The position numbers were made by a program, and so were the translations under genes. A stretch of 64,000 bases of DNA from Flavobacterium buctense (GTDB lineage: Bacteria; Bacteroidota; Bacteroidia; Flavobacteriales; Flavobacteriaceae): positions 295,982 to 359,981 of the forward strand of contig NZ_JACTAB010000003.1 in the NCBI RefSeq assembly GCF_014486695.1, in the 5' to 3' direction. Shown piece after piece: positions 9,289 through 16,984 of the stretch; position 1 is the stretch's first letter, and each line of letters starts with the position of its first letter. The notes below the pieces were generated by a model that was not told the origin of the DNA, ran no database searches, and saw only the letters and a program-made list of their open reading frames with translations.

Positions 9289-9504
9289 CTAAATACTCAA
9301 TCGAAAATCCTCAATTACCGGATTCGCCTTGCCGTAGTCAATTTCTTGAATAAATAATTCTACCGGTTTACTCGTTTGAATACTCGGCAATACATTGGCT
9401 TGATTGTTATCTCTGATTACCACATTAATGCTGGCTTCTTCGAGTTTTTCTTTTAAAGTAAAAGCAAGAATCGCTTCCCCTGAAAATATTTTTATTAATC
9501 CCAT
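9289..9504 (-). CDS. DUF2007 (putative signal-transducing) protein
   Basis: 71 residues, the usual length of the family. The opening 'MGLIKIFSGEAILAFTLKEKLEEASINVVIRD' is the classic DUF2007 pattern: a beta strand, then a helix that ends in a second strand, a ferredoxin-like half-fold. These proteins are often annotated as putative signal transducers related to PII-like folds, without demonstrated function. It is the first gene of a two-gene unit with the 104-residue membrane-anchored protein, with no spacing between stop and next start. Because Bacteroidota have many such copies, the neighbour is the best clue to its job. Confidence 0.75.
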   Translation of the reverse strand: MGLIKIFSGEAILAFTLKEKLEEASINVVIRDNNQANVLPSIQTSKPVELFIQEIDYGKANPVIEDFRLSI

Positions 9505-9544
9505 TTCTATTAGTTATAAGTTATGAGTCCGTTTTACTGAACAC

Positions 9545-9560
9545 TCCCGAAGCTTCGGGA
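9545..9560. repeat. Perfect 16-bp palindrome
   Basis: TCCCGAAGCTTCGGGA is a perfect inverted repeat without a loop. It lies between the start of the DUF2007 gene and the end of the DEAD-box-like gene, embedded in simple ACTGAACACT / CTAAACACT / CTGAGCACT text typical of flavobacterial spacers. It could act as a weak terminator for the minus-strand gene ending at 10195-9575, but it is followed by no T-run. Confidence 0.6.
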
Positions 9561-9574
9561 CTAAACACTGAGCA

Positions 9575-10195
9575 CTATTCCTCTTCCTCCATTTCGAAGA
9601 AAAGCGGTTCAATCATTACTTTTTCGGCCAATACTTCTACTCTTTCTGTTATTTGGGAACAAAAGAATAGACGCTGTGTTTTTTCGATACTGTTGGATAA
9701 TCTCAACACAACAGCATCCATTCGGTTTCTGAATAATATTTCGGCATCGTCTACGATAAACATTTTGATCGTGTTGATATTAAAACCGGCCGAAGAAAAC
9801 ATGGCATTAATTTTATTGGGAGTTCCGATAAGAATATCTAACCCCATGGAAATGACATTTTTGTCATAATCGATATCGCCTTTATCATGTACGCCAAGAA
9901 TACTTAAATCATGATAAGTGCCATATTTCAGAAACATTTCTTCCATTTCCAACACGCGTTCTTTGTTTTCTACCAAAATTAAAACCCGGGTACTTTCACC
10001 TATGGATTTCTCCATACGTTGGATTACATTTAGAACAATGGTGGTCGTTTTACCTGTTCCACCCGGCGATTGAATTACACCATCGGCACCACTTTTAATG
10101 GTTGAAAACGTCTCTTGTTGCATTTCATTGGCTTCGGTTAGTCCGTGTTCTATGAGTGCTTGTTGGAGTAGTGGGTTTATTTTTTTTAAGTTCAT
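9575..10195 (-). CDS. Single-domain DEAD/DEAH-box helicase-like ATPase
   Basis: 206 residues covering only the first RecA-like domain of a superfamily 2 helicase. Visible motifs: a Q-motif-like 'NEMQQETFSTIKSGADGVI', Walker A SPGGTGKTTT (K49), 'VLILVENKERV' (motif Ia), 'ILIGTPNKI' (motif Ib, 124-129), motif II as DDAE (149-152) instead of DEAD, and 'LFFCSQI' in place of motif III SAT. The protein then ends in an acidic tail (EMEEEE). The second RecA domain with motifs IV-VI is absent, and the next gene downstream is unrelated. Such a protein might bind RNA or ATP without unwinding. The reading frame is intact with no sign of frameshift, and Flavobacterium has similar short proteins as far as I recall, so I do not call it a pseudogene. 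Confidence 0.7.
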   Translation of the reverse strand: MNLKKINPLLQQALIEHGLTEANEMQQETFSTIKSGADGVIQSPGGTGKTTTIVLNVIQRMEKSIGESTRVLILVENKERVLEMEEMFLKYGTYHDLSILGVHDKGDIDYDKNVISMGLDILIGTPNKINAMFSSAGFNINTIKMFIVDDAEILFRNRMDAVVLRLSNSIEKTQRLFFCSQITERVEVLAEKVMIEPLFFEMEEEE

Positions 10196-10214
10196 TATTT
10201 AAGGGATAAATTAA

Positions 10215-10256
10215 AAGGGAATAGGGATTAGACTTATGCCTTATCCCTATTCCCTT
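10215..10256 (-). terminator. Hairpin between the sigma-54 activator and the DEAD-box-like gene
   Basis: A perfect 13-bp stem (10215-10227 with 10244-10256, core GGGAATAGGGA) with a 16-nt loop. On the minus strand it follows the response-regulator stop and is trailed by a short T-rich stretch. It probably limits read-through into the helicase-like gene. Confidence 0.65.
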
Positions 10257-10262
10257 ATCTCT

Positions 10263-11426
10263 TTATTTACTGGCAAACAGTTTCACATCCATTTCCGAAA
10301 TCTCGCTTCCGCCCAAAATAATCAAGCGTTCCACTACGTTTCTTAGTTCGCGGATGTTTCCGGTCCAGTCGTATTCTTGCAATAATTTGATGGCGTCTTT
10401 TGAAAATACTTTTGGGGCGTTTCCTTGTTCTTCTGCAATTTTAACTGCGAAATGTTCTATCAACAAAGGAATGTCATCACGCCTGTCATTTAAGGAAGGC
10501 ACTTTGATTAAAATTACGGCCAAACGATGGTACAAATCTTCTCTGAAACGACCTTCGGCTATTTCCTTTTTCAAATCTTTATTCGTTGCTGCAACAACAC
10601 GTACATTGATTTTTATGTCTTTATCAGCACCGACTCTTTGAATCAAACTTTCCTGTAACGCACGTAGTACTTTGGCTTGTGCCGACAAACTCATATCGCC
10701 AATTTCATCCAAGAAAATCGTTCCGCCATCAGCCGCTTCAAATTTTCCGGCTCGGTCTTTTACAGCAGAGGTAAAGGCTCCTTTTACGTGACCGAATAAT
10801 TCGCTTTCAATTAATTCGGATGGAATGGCAGCGCAGTTAACCTCAATCATCGGCGCATTAGCCCTTTCGCTTTTTTCGTGTAATTGATGAGCAACCAATT
10901 CTTTTCCGGTTCCGTTTGGTCCCGTAATTAGTACACGAGCGTCGGTTAATGCTACTTTATCAATCATCTGTTTGATTTGATGGATGGGTTCACTTTCGCC
11001 TATGATTTCGTAGTTTTTAGAAACTTTTTTCTTAAGGATTTTGTTCTCAACAACCAGTTGCTTTTTGTCTAAAGCATTGCGAACCGTATTTAATAACCGA
11101 TTTAAATCGGGTGGTTTTGAAATATAATCAAAAGCGCCTAATCGCATTGTATTTACAGCCGTTTCCAAATCGCCGTGACCGGAAATCATCACCATCGGAA
11201 TTTCGGGTTTGATTTTTTTTACGGCTTCGAGTAATTCTTCACCACTCATTTTGGGCATTTTGATGTCGCACAAAACCAAGTCGTAATCTTCATTTTTAAT
11301 TTTTTCGAAACCTAGTTTTCCATCTTCGGCTTCTTCTACTATATAAGTGTCGCTTTCTTCGGAAAGTATTTTGATCAATACTCTTCGGATGGTGGCTTCG
11401 TCTTCAATGATTAATATTTTGGGCAT
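10263..11426 (-). CDS. NtrC-type response regulator (receiver + sigma-54 AAA+), no DNA-binding domain
   Basis: 387 residues. Residues 1-120 are a receiver with acidic pocket E8/D9 and phospho-acceptor D54 (LVLCDIKMPKMSG). Residues about 140-375 are the AAA+ activator domain: Walker A GPNGTGKE (169-176), sigma-54 contact loop GAFTSA (216-221; usual form GAFTGA), Walker B GGTIFLDEIGDM, and 'GNIRELRNVVERLIIL' at the C-terminal subdomain. The protein ends 18 residues later (SEISEMDVKLFASK). The Fis-type helix-turn-helix of normal NtrC proteins (about 60 residues) is missing. It should activate RpoN promoters by ATP hydrolysis after phosphorylation, perhaps from solution. No partner kinase is adjacent. 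Confidence 0.9.
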   Translation of the reverse strand: MPKILIIEDEATIRRVLIKILSEESDTYIVEEAEDGKLGFEKIKNEDYDLVLCDIKMPKMSGEELLEAVKKIKPEIPMVMISGHGDLETAVNTMRLGAFDYISKPPDLNRLLNTVRNALDKKQLVVENKILKKKVSKNYEIIGESEPIHQIKQMIDKVALTDARVLITGPNGTGKELVAHQLHEKSERANAPMIEVNCAAIPSELIESELFGHVKGAFTSAVKDRAGKFEAADGGTIFLDEIGDMSLSAQAKVLRALQESLIQRVGADKDIKINVRVVAATNKDLKKEIAEGRFREDLYHRLAVILIKVPSLNDRRDDIPLLIEHFAVKIAEEQGNAPKVFSKDAIKLLQEYDWTGNIRELRNVVERLIILGGSEISEMDVKLFASK

Positions 11427-11515
11427 TGTAGTGATTAATTGGATAAGAATGCAAAGTTAATCATGTAAAGCATTTTATCACTATATAAATACAAGAATCA
11501 AGTAATTTTATTTGA

Positions 11516-12022
11516 TTATAAAGACATTAGTAAACTTTGAAAAACCAAATGGTCGCCTGCATTTTCTTGAGCTATGGGTTGAAACAAATACCAAAGTAGG
11601 AAATCCAATAAGTACTCTTTATTTTCCGGTAACGAAATAATCTTTGTTACTATCGTTCCACCATTGGTTTCCAAACTATAAGAAAGCAAATCGGAATCTT
11701 CATTAGTTATCACAAATTCGGCTAAAGGATTATTTCTGATTTTAAGTAGCAGTTTTGTGTTTTGGTAGTCCAAGGTAGTCTGACTGGAAAACCATTTATC
11801 AGTATAGCCTTTTAAAACACTAACACCTTTGTAGTCTGCTATTTGAAATTTATCTTTCCAAAAGCCAAAATGTTCAATGGTGTATATTTGACCCTCAATA
11901 TTGAAAATCGCTCCTCGTTTCCAGTTGGAATACTGCAGTTCTAATTCTCCTATCTTCTTTTCTCCTACTAAAAAAAGGTATTTTCCTTCGGCTATCTTTT
12001 TCCAATTTCGATTTGGTTCCAT
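11516..12022 (-). CDS. Conserved-looking hypothetical protein
   Basis: 168 residues, no signal peptide and no transmembrane helix. It is rich in aromatic residues and beta strands ('KYLFLVGEKKIGELELQYSN', 'GAIFNIEGQIYTIEHFGFW', 'LDYQNTKLLLKIRNN'), consistent with a cytoplasmic beta-barrel or tubby/LURP-like fold, ending in a hydrophobic helix 'YLLDFLLWYLFQPIAQ'. I cannot assign a family. It starts divergently from panB with about 125 nt between the start codons, and converges on nothing; the downstream response regulator has its own leader of about 90 nt. Confidence 0.6.
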   Translation of the reverse strand: MEPNRNWKKIAEGKYLFLVGEKKIGELELQYSNWKRGAIFNIEGQIYTIEHFGFWKDKFQIADYKGVSVLKGYTDKWFSSQTTLDYQNTKLLLKIRNNPLAEFVITNEDSDLLSYSLETNGGTIVTKIISLPENKEYLLDFLLWYLFQPIAQENAGDHLVFQSLLMSL

Positions 12023-12148
12023 GACTACTTTTTTTTCAAATTAGTACACCACTTAAAAAAATAGTTACACCTTTGCTAACTGTAAGAAAGAGAATTGATG
12101 AAATTTTACAATTCCTTTTTATTAACTTTACTTTATAAAAATATAGCG

Positions 12149-12967
12149 ATGTCAACAGCAAAAAAAGATTACAAAAGAATCACCACCAAGTCACTTTTTG
12201 ACATGAAAGCCAATGGCGAAAAAATATCGATGCTTACAGCTTATGATTATACCATGGCTAAGATTGTAGATACGGCGGGCGTTGATGTAATCTTAGTAGG
12301 TGATTCTGCGAGTAATGTAATGGCCGGTCACGAAACGACTTTGCCCATCACTTTAGACCAAATGATATATCACGCCTCTTCAGTTGTTAGAGCCATTGAA
12401 AGAGCCTTGGTTGTAGTCGATTTGCCTTTTGGAAGTTACCAAAGTGACCCAAAAGAAGCGTTGCGTTCAGCCATCAGAATTATGAAAGAAAGTGGCGGAC
12501 ATGCTGTAAAATTAGAAGGTGGAAGCGAAATCAAAGAAAGTATTAAACGAATCTTAAACGCCGGAATTCCGGTTATGGGTCATTTAGGTTTAACACCACA
12601 ATCGATATACAAATTCGGAACTTATACCGTTCGTGCCAAAGAAGAAGCTGAAGCAGAACAATTAATTGAAGACGCCAAATTATTAGAAAAACTAGGCTGT
12701 TTTGCCTTAGTTTTGGAAAAAATTCCAGCCTCTTTAGCGGAGAAAGTAGCTAAAACGATTTCGATTCCTGTAATTGGAATTGGAGCCGGCGGTGGTGTTG
12801 ACGGACAGGTTTTGGTGATACACGATATGTTGGGGATGAACAATGAATTCAGTCCGAGATTCCTTAGACGTTACTTAAACTTATACGAACAAATGACTTC
12901 GGCTATTGGGAATTATGTGTCCGATGTGAAGTCGAGTGATTTTCCTAATAAGAACGAGCAATATTAA
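12149..12967 (+). CDS. panB: 3-methyl-2-oxobutanoate hydroxymethyltransferase
   Basis: Catalyses transfer of a hydroxymethyl group from methylene-tetrahydrofolate to alpha-ketoisovalerate, the first step of pantothenate/CoA synthesis, in the cytoplasm. 272 residues, the family length, when started at the ATG at 12149 ([12 protein letters not shown]); the in-frame ATG at 12095 would add 18 residues unlike other PanB proteins. Recognisable blocks: '[39 protein letters not shown]' split over the TIM-barrel start (metal-binding Asp in GDS), 'KLEGGSEI', '[12 protein letters not shown]' and '[24 protein letters not shown]'. Downstream, the stop codon is followed at once by the inverted-repeat cassette that carries the four-helix gene. 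Confidence 0.96.
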   Translation: MSTAKKDYKRITTKSLFDMKANGEKISMLTAYDYTMAKIVDTAGVDVILVGDSASNVMAGHETTLPITLDQMIYHASSVVRAIERALVVVDLPFGSYQSDPKEALRSAIRIMKESGGHAVKLEGGSEIKESIKRILNAGIPVMGHLGLTPQSIYKFGTYTVRAKEEAEAEQLIEDAKLLEKLGCFALVLEKIPASLAEKVAKTISIPVIGIGAGGGVDGQVLVIHDMLGMNNEFSPRFLRRYLNLYEQMTSAIGNYVSDVKSSDFPNKNEQY

Positions 12968-12992
12968 TTAGACTTCTTAGACAAGTTAGATT
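12968..12992 (+). repeat. Left inverted repeat of the four-helix-bundle cassette
   Basis: 25 nt starting at the base after the panB stop. It is the reverse complement of 13364-13388 at 23 of 25 positions; the core TTAGACTTCTTAGA is perfect. The core recurs directly at 12994-13007, so the left end carries two tandem copies. Confidence 0.8.
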
Positions 12993-13016
12993 GTTAGACT
13001 TCTTAGATAATCAGAT

Positions 13017-13370
13017 ATGCATAGATATAAGGAATTGGAGATTTGGAAGAAAAGCAGATTATTTTGTTCTCAGATTTATGCTATAACCTCTAAATTTCCT
13101 AGTGATGAAAAGTTTGGTTTAACCAATCAATTGCGTCGTGCATCAGTTTCTATTCCATCGAATATCGCTGAAGGTTCTTCAAGAAGTTCAAATAAAGATT
13201 TTTCCAGATTTTTAGAAATTGCCATTGGTTCAGCTTATGAAGTTGAAACACAACTTTTAATTGCTTCTGATTTAGGCTTTGTCAATACTGAAGAATTAGA
13301 GATTATTGCTAATGAGTTAAATGAAATCATCAAAATGATTTCTCGATTCCGCACGACGTTAAAAATCTAA
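13017..13370 (+). CDS. Four-helix-bundle protein (23S rRNA intervening-sequence / Avd-like family)
   Basis: 117 residues, matching the small four-helix-bundle family first described in 23S rRNA intervening sequences: 'YKELEIWKKSRLFCSQIYAIT', 'FPSDEKFGLTNQLRRASVSI' with the hallmark R-A-S/A-V-S-I-P-x-N-I-A-E-G motif (RASVSIPSNIAEGSSR), 'FLEIAIGSAYEVETQLLIASDLG' and a closing helix. Members form pentamers or similar rings and bind nucleic acid; the relative Avd helps retroelement reverse transcriptases. No reverse transcriptase or rRNA is adjacent here. The gene is enclosed by imperfect 25-bp inverted repeats, with its stop codon inside the right one. It sits precisely between panB and a pseudouridine synthase, so it looks like an inserted cassette. 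Confidence 0.9.
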   Translation: MHRYKELEIWKKSRLFCSQIYAITSKFPSDEKFGLTNQLRRASVSIPSNIAEGSSRSSNKDFSRFLEIAIGSAYEVETQLLIASDLGFVNTEELEIIANELNEIIKMISRFRTTLKI

Positions 13371-13388
13371 CCTTTCTAAGAAGTCTAA
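13364..13388 (-). repeat. Right inverted repeat of the four-helix-bundle cassette
   Basis: Reverse complement of 12968-12992 with two mismatches. It overlaps the last codons and stop of the four-helix gene and ends one base before the ATG of the pseudouridine synthase gene (13390). A transcript crossing the region could form a long stem that places the synthase start codon at its base. Confidence 0.8.
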
Positions 13389-13389
13389 A

Positions 13390-14082
13390 ATGTCTAAGCT
13401 ATTTTCAAATAAAGATAACCTCCAAATTCTTCACGAAGACAATCACATCATTGTGGTGAACAAACGTGTTGGTGATATCGTTCAAGGCGATAAAACCGGA
13501 GACAAACCGCTTTCTGAAGTTGTTAAAGAATACCTCAAAGAAAAGTACAATAAACCCGGTGACGTTTTTCTTGGCGTGGTTCATCGACTAGACCGACCTA
13601 CTACAGGAATCGTTGTTTTTGCCAGAACCAGTAAGGCTTTAACCCGATTAAACGAAATGTTCAGCAACAGAGAAACGCAGAAAACGTATTGGGCTGTTGT
13701 AAAAAACAAACCACCAAGAACAGAAGACAATCTTATTCATTTTCTGAAAAGAAATGAAAAAAACAACACTTCCAAAGCACATCTCAAAGAGGTTCCTGAA
13801 AGTAAAAAAGCAAGTTTAGAGTATAAAATCATTAAGGAGCTCAACAACTATTTTGCTTTAGAAATCAAACTTCACACGGGAAGACACCATCAAATCAGAG
13901 CACAATTGTCGGCTATTGGTTGCCCAATTAAAGGCGATTTAAAATACGGATTTGACCGTAGTAATCCTGATGGTGGCATTCATCTTCATGCCCGGAAATT
14001 GGTTTTTATCCATCCGGTAACCAAGAAAACCCTTGAAATCATTGCGCCTACACCAAATGAAGTGATTTGGAATGCTTTGTAA
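13390..14082 (+). CDS. RluA-family pseudouridine synthase
   Basis: 230 residues, a catalytic domain without the N-terminal S4 domain. The active-site motif 'GVVHRLDRPTTGIVVFARTSKAL' carries the catalytic Asp in HRLDR; 'EIKLHTGRHHQIRAQLSAIGCPIKGD' and 'IHLHARKLVFIHPVTKK' are the other family blocks. It isomerises uridine to pseudouridine in rRNA or tRNA; the target cannot be read from sequence. The start ATG at 13390 lies within the flank of the inverted-repeat cassette (AAGTCTAAAATGTCTAAG), so its original leader may have been replaced by the insertion. An alternative start is not obvious, because 'LFSNKDNLQILHEDNHIIVVNK' already fits the family N-terminus. Confidence 0.92.
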   Translation: MSKLFSNKDNLQILHEDNHIIVVNKRVGDIVQGDKTGDKPLSEVVKEYLKEKYNKPGDVFLGVVHRLDRPTTGIVVFARTSKALTRLNEMFSNRETQKTYWAVVKNKPPRTEDNLIHFLKRNEKNNTSKAHLKEVPESKKASLEYKIIKELNNYFALEIKLHTGRHHQIRAQLSAIGCPIKGDLKYGFDRSNPDGGIHLHARKLVFIHPVTKKTLEIIAPTPNEVIWNAL

Positions 14083-14163
14083 ACTAAAATAACTACTTTT
14101 ACGTTTATAGTTAAGTTAGGGTTTTTGAAATCCCAACTGTTATAAACCTAAATCTATCCAAAT

Positions 14164-15510
14164 ATGAAGAAAATCATTTTGACCGTCAGTCTTTTTGTTG
14201 GACTTAGCACTTTTGCTCAAGACCACTTTTCAGGCATCAGTACTTCCAGCCGTATAGGTATTTTGAATGCCAATATCAATCCGGCCGAACTAGCCAATTT
14301 GTCTAAAAAATTTGAAGTCAATATTTATGGGTTAAGTTTTAATGTGGCCAATAATAAAATTGCCTTCAGTGATTTTAATTCGGATACCGATTTTGAGCAA
14401 CTGCTTTTTCAAGGTTCAAGTCCGGTAAACGCCAGAATAGATACCGAAATACTCGGTCCCGGATTTGCTATGCGTTGGCAAAAATGGGGTTTTGCCATTA
14501 CCACAAAAGCCCATGCCAAATTTGATATGGTTGACATTGACCCAACTATTGGTAATGCAATAACCAATGATAATATCCTTTTGAACACAACCCTTTTAGA
14601 TAGTCCGAATAACCAACGATTAAGCGGAACTTCCTATGGAGAAGTGGGTTTGTCAGCGGCGCGAACTGTTTTTGAAAACGAAAACCACCGCTTTAGTGCA
14701 GGCGTAACACTTAAAATATTATTTCCGGGTTCATACTCTAACTTTGGTTTAAGTCAATTAAACGGAACGGTAACAGAAAATGCCAGCGGTGCCTATTTAA
14801 CAACCAATTCGCCTGCCACTCTAAACATCGCCTATTCAGGTAATTTGGCGGATAGTTTTACCAACTTTGATGATTACAGTAAATCCATTTTCGGTGGATT
14901 AAATGGTTTTGCCGGAGATATAGGTTTTAATTACCAATGGAAAAAAGGAAAAGATTATAAGTTGAATGCCGGTTTGGCCATCAGAAACATCGGAAGCATG
15001 TCGTTTGATGACAGCAACAATGCATCAACCAATTATGTTTTAGACATCCAACCAACTATTCAAAACCCACAAGGATTGGATTTGAGTTTGTTTGAAAATG
15101 TGGACAATTTGAGTGACGTGGAGGAAATTCTATCTAACAATGGCTACTTAACTGAAACCAGTGGACAAACCAATTTCAAAGTAAAATTGCCAACGGTGCT
15201 TTCCACTTATGCCGATTTTAGAATCATTTCTAAAGTATATGTTACGGCTTATTGGCAACAAAAATTAAACGAAGATAATGGGAATGATCAAATTACGGTG
15301 CCCAATATTTTCAGTATTACACCAAGGGTAAATTTAGGATTCTTTGAAACTTATATCCCGGTCAGTTTTAATGAAATTTCGGGAACTAATATTGGTTTCG
15401 GATTTAGATTAGGCGGTTTCTATCTTGGAACAAGTTCCTTGGTATCAGCTTTAATCAGCGACAGCAAACAAGGGGATATTTACACCGGATTCCGTTGGGC
15501 TTTTCTGTAA
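14164..15510 (+). CDS. Outer-membrane-type beta-barrel protein (DUF5723-like)
   Basis: 448 residues with signal peptide MKKIILTVSLFVGLSTFA, cleaved before QDHF. The mature protein is a succession of amphipathic strands with Gly/Asn turns ('ARTVFENENHRFSAGVTLKI', 'GFNYQWKKGKDYKLNAGLAI', 'VNLGFFETYIPVSFNEI') and ends on an aromatic (WAFL), as outer-membrane barrels do. 'NINPAELANLSKKFEVNIYG' near the start resembles the DUF5723/PorP-SprF-like proteins common in Bacteroidota. A role in the outer membrane is inferred; transport or assembly function is unknown. It stands alone between terminator-poor spacers. Confidence 0.75.
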   Translation: MKKIILTVSLFVGLSTFAQDHFSGISTSSRIGILNANINPAELANLSKKFEVNIYGLSFNVANNKIAFSDFNSDTDFEQLLFQGSSPVNARIDTEILGPGFAMRWQKWGFAITTKAHAKFDMVDIDPTIGNAITNDNILLNTTLLDSPNNQRLSGTSYGEVGLSAARTVFENENHRFSAGVTLKILFPGSYSNFGLSQLNGTVTENASGAYLTTNSPATLNIAYSGNLADSFTNFDDYSKSIFGGLNGFAGDIGFNYQWKKGKDYKLNAGLAIRNIGSMSFDDSNNASTNYVLDIQPTIQNPQGLDLSLFENVDNLSDVEEILSNNGYLTETSGQTNFKVKLPTVLSTYADFRIISKVYVTAYWQQKLNEDNGNDQITVPNIFSITPRVNLGFFETYIPVSFNEISGTNIGFGFRLGGFYLGTSSLVSALISDSKQGDIYTGFRWAFL

Positions 15511-15568
15511 CAAAATTTAATTCGTCTGTAAAAAAAATCATATATTAGCCTAGCTAATAGTACCAATC

Positions 15569-16900
15569 ATGATTTTTAAAACGGACCTCGATTACAGAAA
15601 GCAATCGTTACTAAAATTACTAATTACCGTTCAAAAACAGGAGCAAAACATTATCAAAGCTTTGCATGACGATTTCAAAAAACCAAGTTTTGAAGCCGTG
15701 TTTACAGAAACTGATTACATCTTAGCGGAATTAAAACATACGATTAAAAACATGAATAAATGGGCAAAACCGCAATGGGTTTTGCCTTCTCTTTTAAATT
15801 TTCCTTCTACCGATTATCTCTATAAAGAACCTTATGGCAAAATATTGATTATTGCCCCTTGGAATTATCCGTACCAATTGACATTAGCGCCATTAATCGC
15901 AGCGGTTGCGTCCGGAAATCAAGTAACCGTAAAGCCCTCAGAACTTACCCCGAATACCTCAAAAATCATTGCCGAAATTATCCGCGAAACCTTTGATAAA
16001 AACCATGTCGAGTGCATTGAAGGAGGCACTGAAGTGGCCCAAACTTTATTGGCTCAACGCTGGGATTATATTTTCTTCACAGGCAGTGTTGCTGTTGGAA
16101 AGATTGTGGCCAAAGCCGCTGCTGAACATTTAACACCGGTCACTTTAGAACTAGGCGGAAAAAACCCATGCATCATTGAACAAAGTGCCAATCTAAAACT
16201 GACTGCAAAAAGAATCGTTTGGGGCAAATTCCTAAATGCGGGACAAACTTGTATTGCTCCGGATTATCTTTTGGTGCACCAAAGTATTAAAACCAAACTC
16301 ATCGCTTTTCTAAAAGAAGAAATCATTTTGGCTTACGGCGAAAACCCTGAAACATCAACTGATTTCGCGCGTATTATCAATGAAAAAAACTGGAAAAGAC
16401 TGTTAGCGATTTTAGAAAATCAGACAGTTCTTATTGGTGGCCAATCAAACGCTGAAGATTATTATCTCGCTCCCACTATACTCGACAATCCATCTTTGGA
16501 AAGTTTGGTCATGCGAGAAGAAATTTTTGGTCCGATATTGCCGATTTTGAGTTATGAATCTGAACCCGATTTGGAACGAATTATTACCAAATTTGAAAAA
16601 CCACTTTCACTTTATGTTTTTACTGAGCATAACACTTTTGCCAAAAAAATAATCTCAAAATATACCTTTGGCGGTGGTTGTATTAATGATACTATGATTC
16701 ACTTTGCCAACAAGCGATTGCCTTTCGGTGGTGTTGGGCACAGCGGAATCGGAGCTTATCATGGAAAACTGAGTTTTGATCTTTTTTCACACCAAAAAGC
16801 CATCGTAAAAAAAGCCAATTGGCTCGACATCCCAATAAGATATGCACCCTATAGAGGGAAACTGAATACCATCAAAAAATTATTGAAGTGGTTTTCTTGA
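15569..16900 (+). CDS. Aldehyde dehydrogenase family protein
   Basis: 443 residues, the short class 3-like form that oxidises fatty or aromatic aldehydes with NAD(P). Motifs in order: 'IIAPWNYPYQLTLAPLIAAVASGNQVTVKPSE' for cofactor binding, 'FFTGSVAVGK', 'LELGGKNPCII' with the general-base Glu, and the catalytic Cys in 'NAGQTCIAPDY'. 'EIFGPILPI' and 'FGGGCINDT' follow. The C-terminal tail 'LLKWFS' is hydrophobic, as in membrane-associated fatty aldehyde dehydrogenases, but no clear transmembrane helix is present. No neighbouring pathway gene narrows the substrate. Confidence 0.93.
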   Translation: MIFKTDLDYRKQSLLKLLITVQKQEQNIIKALHDDFKKPSFEAVFTETDYILAELKHTIKNMNKWAKPQWVLPSLLNFPSTDYLYKEPYGKILIIAPWNYPYQLTLAPLIAAVASGNQVTVKPSELTPNTSKIIAEIIRETFDKNHVECIEGGTEVAQTLLAQRWDYIFFTGSVAVGKIVAKAAAEHLTPVTLELGGKNPCIIEQSANLKLTAKRIVWGKFLNAGQTCIAPDYLLVHQSIKTKLIAFLKEEIILAYGENPETSTDFARIINEKNWKRLLAILENQTVLIGGQSNAEDYYLAPTILDNPSLESLVMREEIFGPILPILSYESEPDLERIITKFEKPLSLYVFTEHNTFAKKIISKYTFGGGCINDTMIHFANKRLPFGGVGHSGIGAYHGKLSFDLFSHQKAIVKKANWLDIPIRYAPYRGKLNTIKKLLKWFS

Positions 16901-16984
16901 ATATGCTTTTCAAAAAGTGAGCAGTATTCCTATTTTTGTGTATATTGTAATGCAAAAGTTATTATTTAAATTTAAATTGTTTAA

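Noticed and set aside
11459..12148. Riboswitch or leader for panB
   Set aside because: The spacer before panB is short and A/T-rich with a TACACCTTTG promoter-like stretch but no paired structure that fits a known class.
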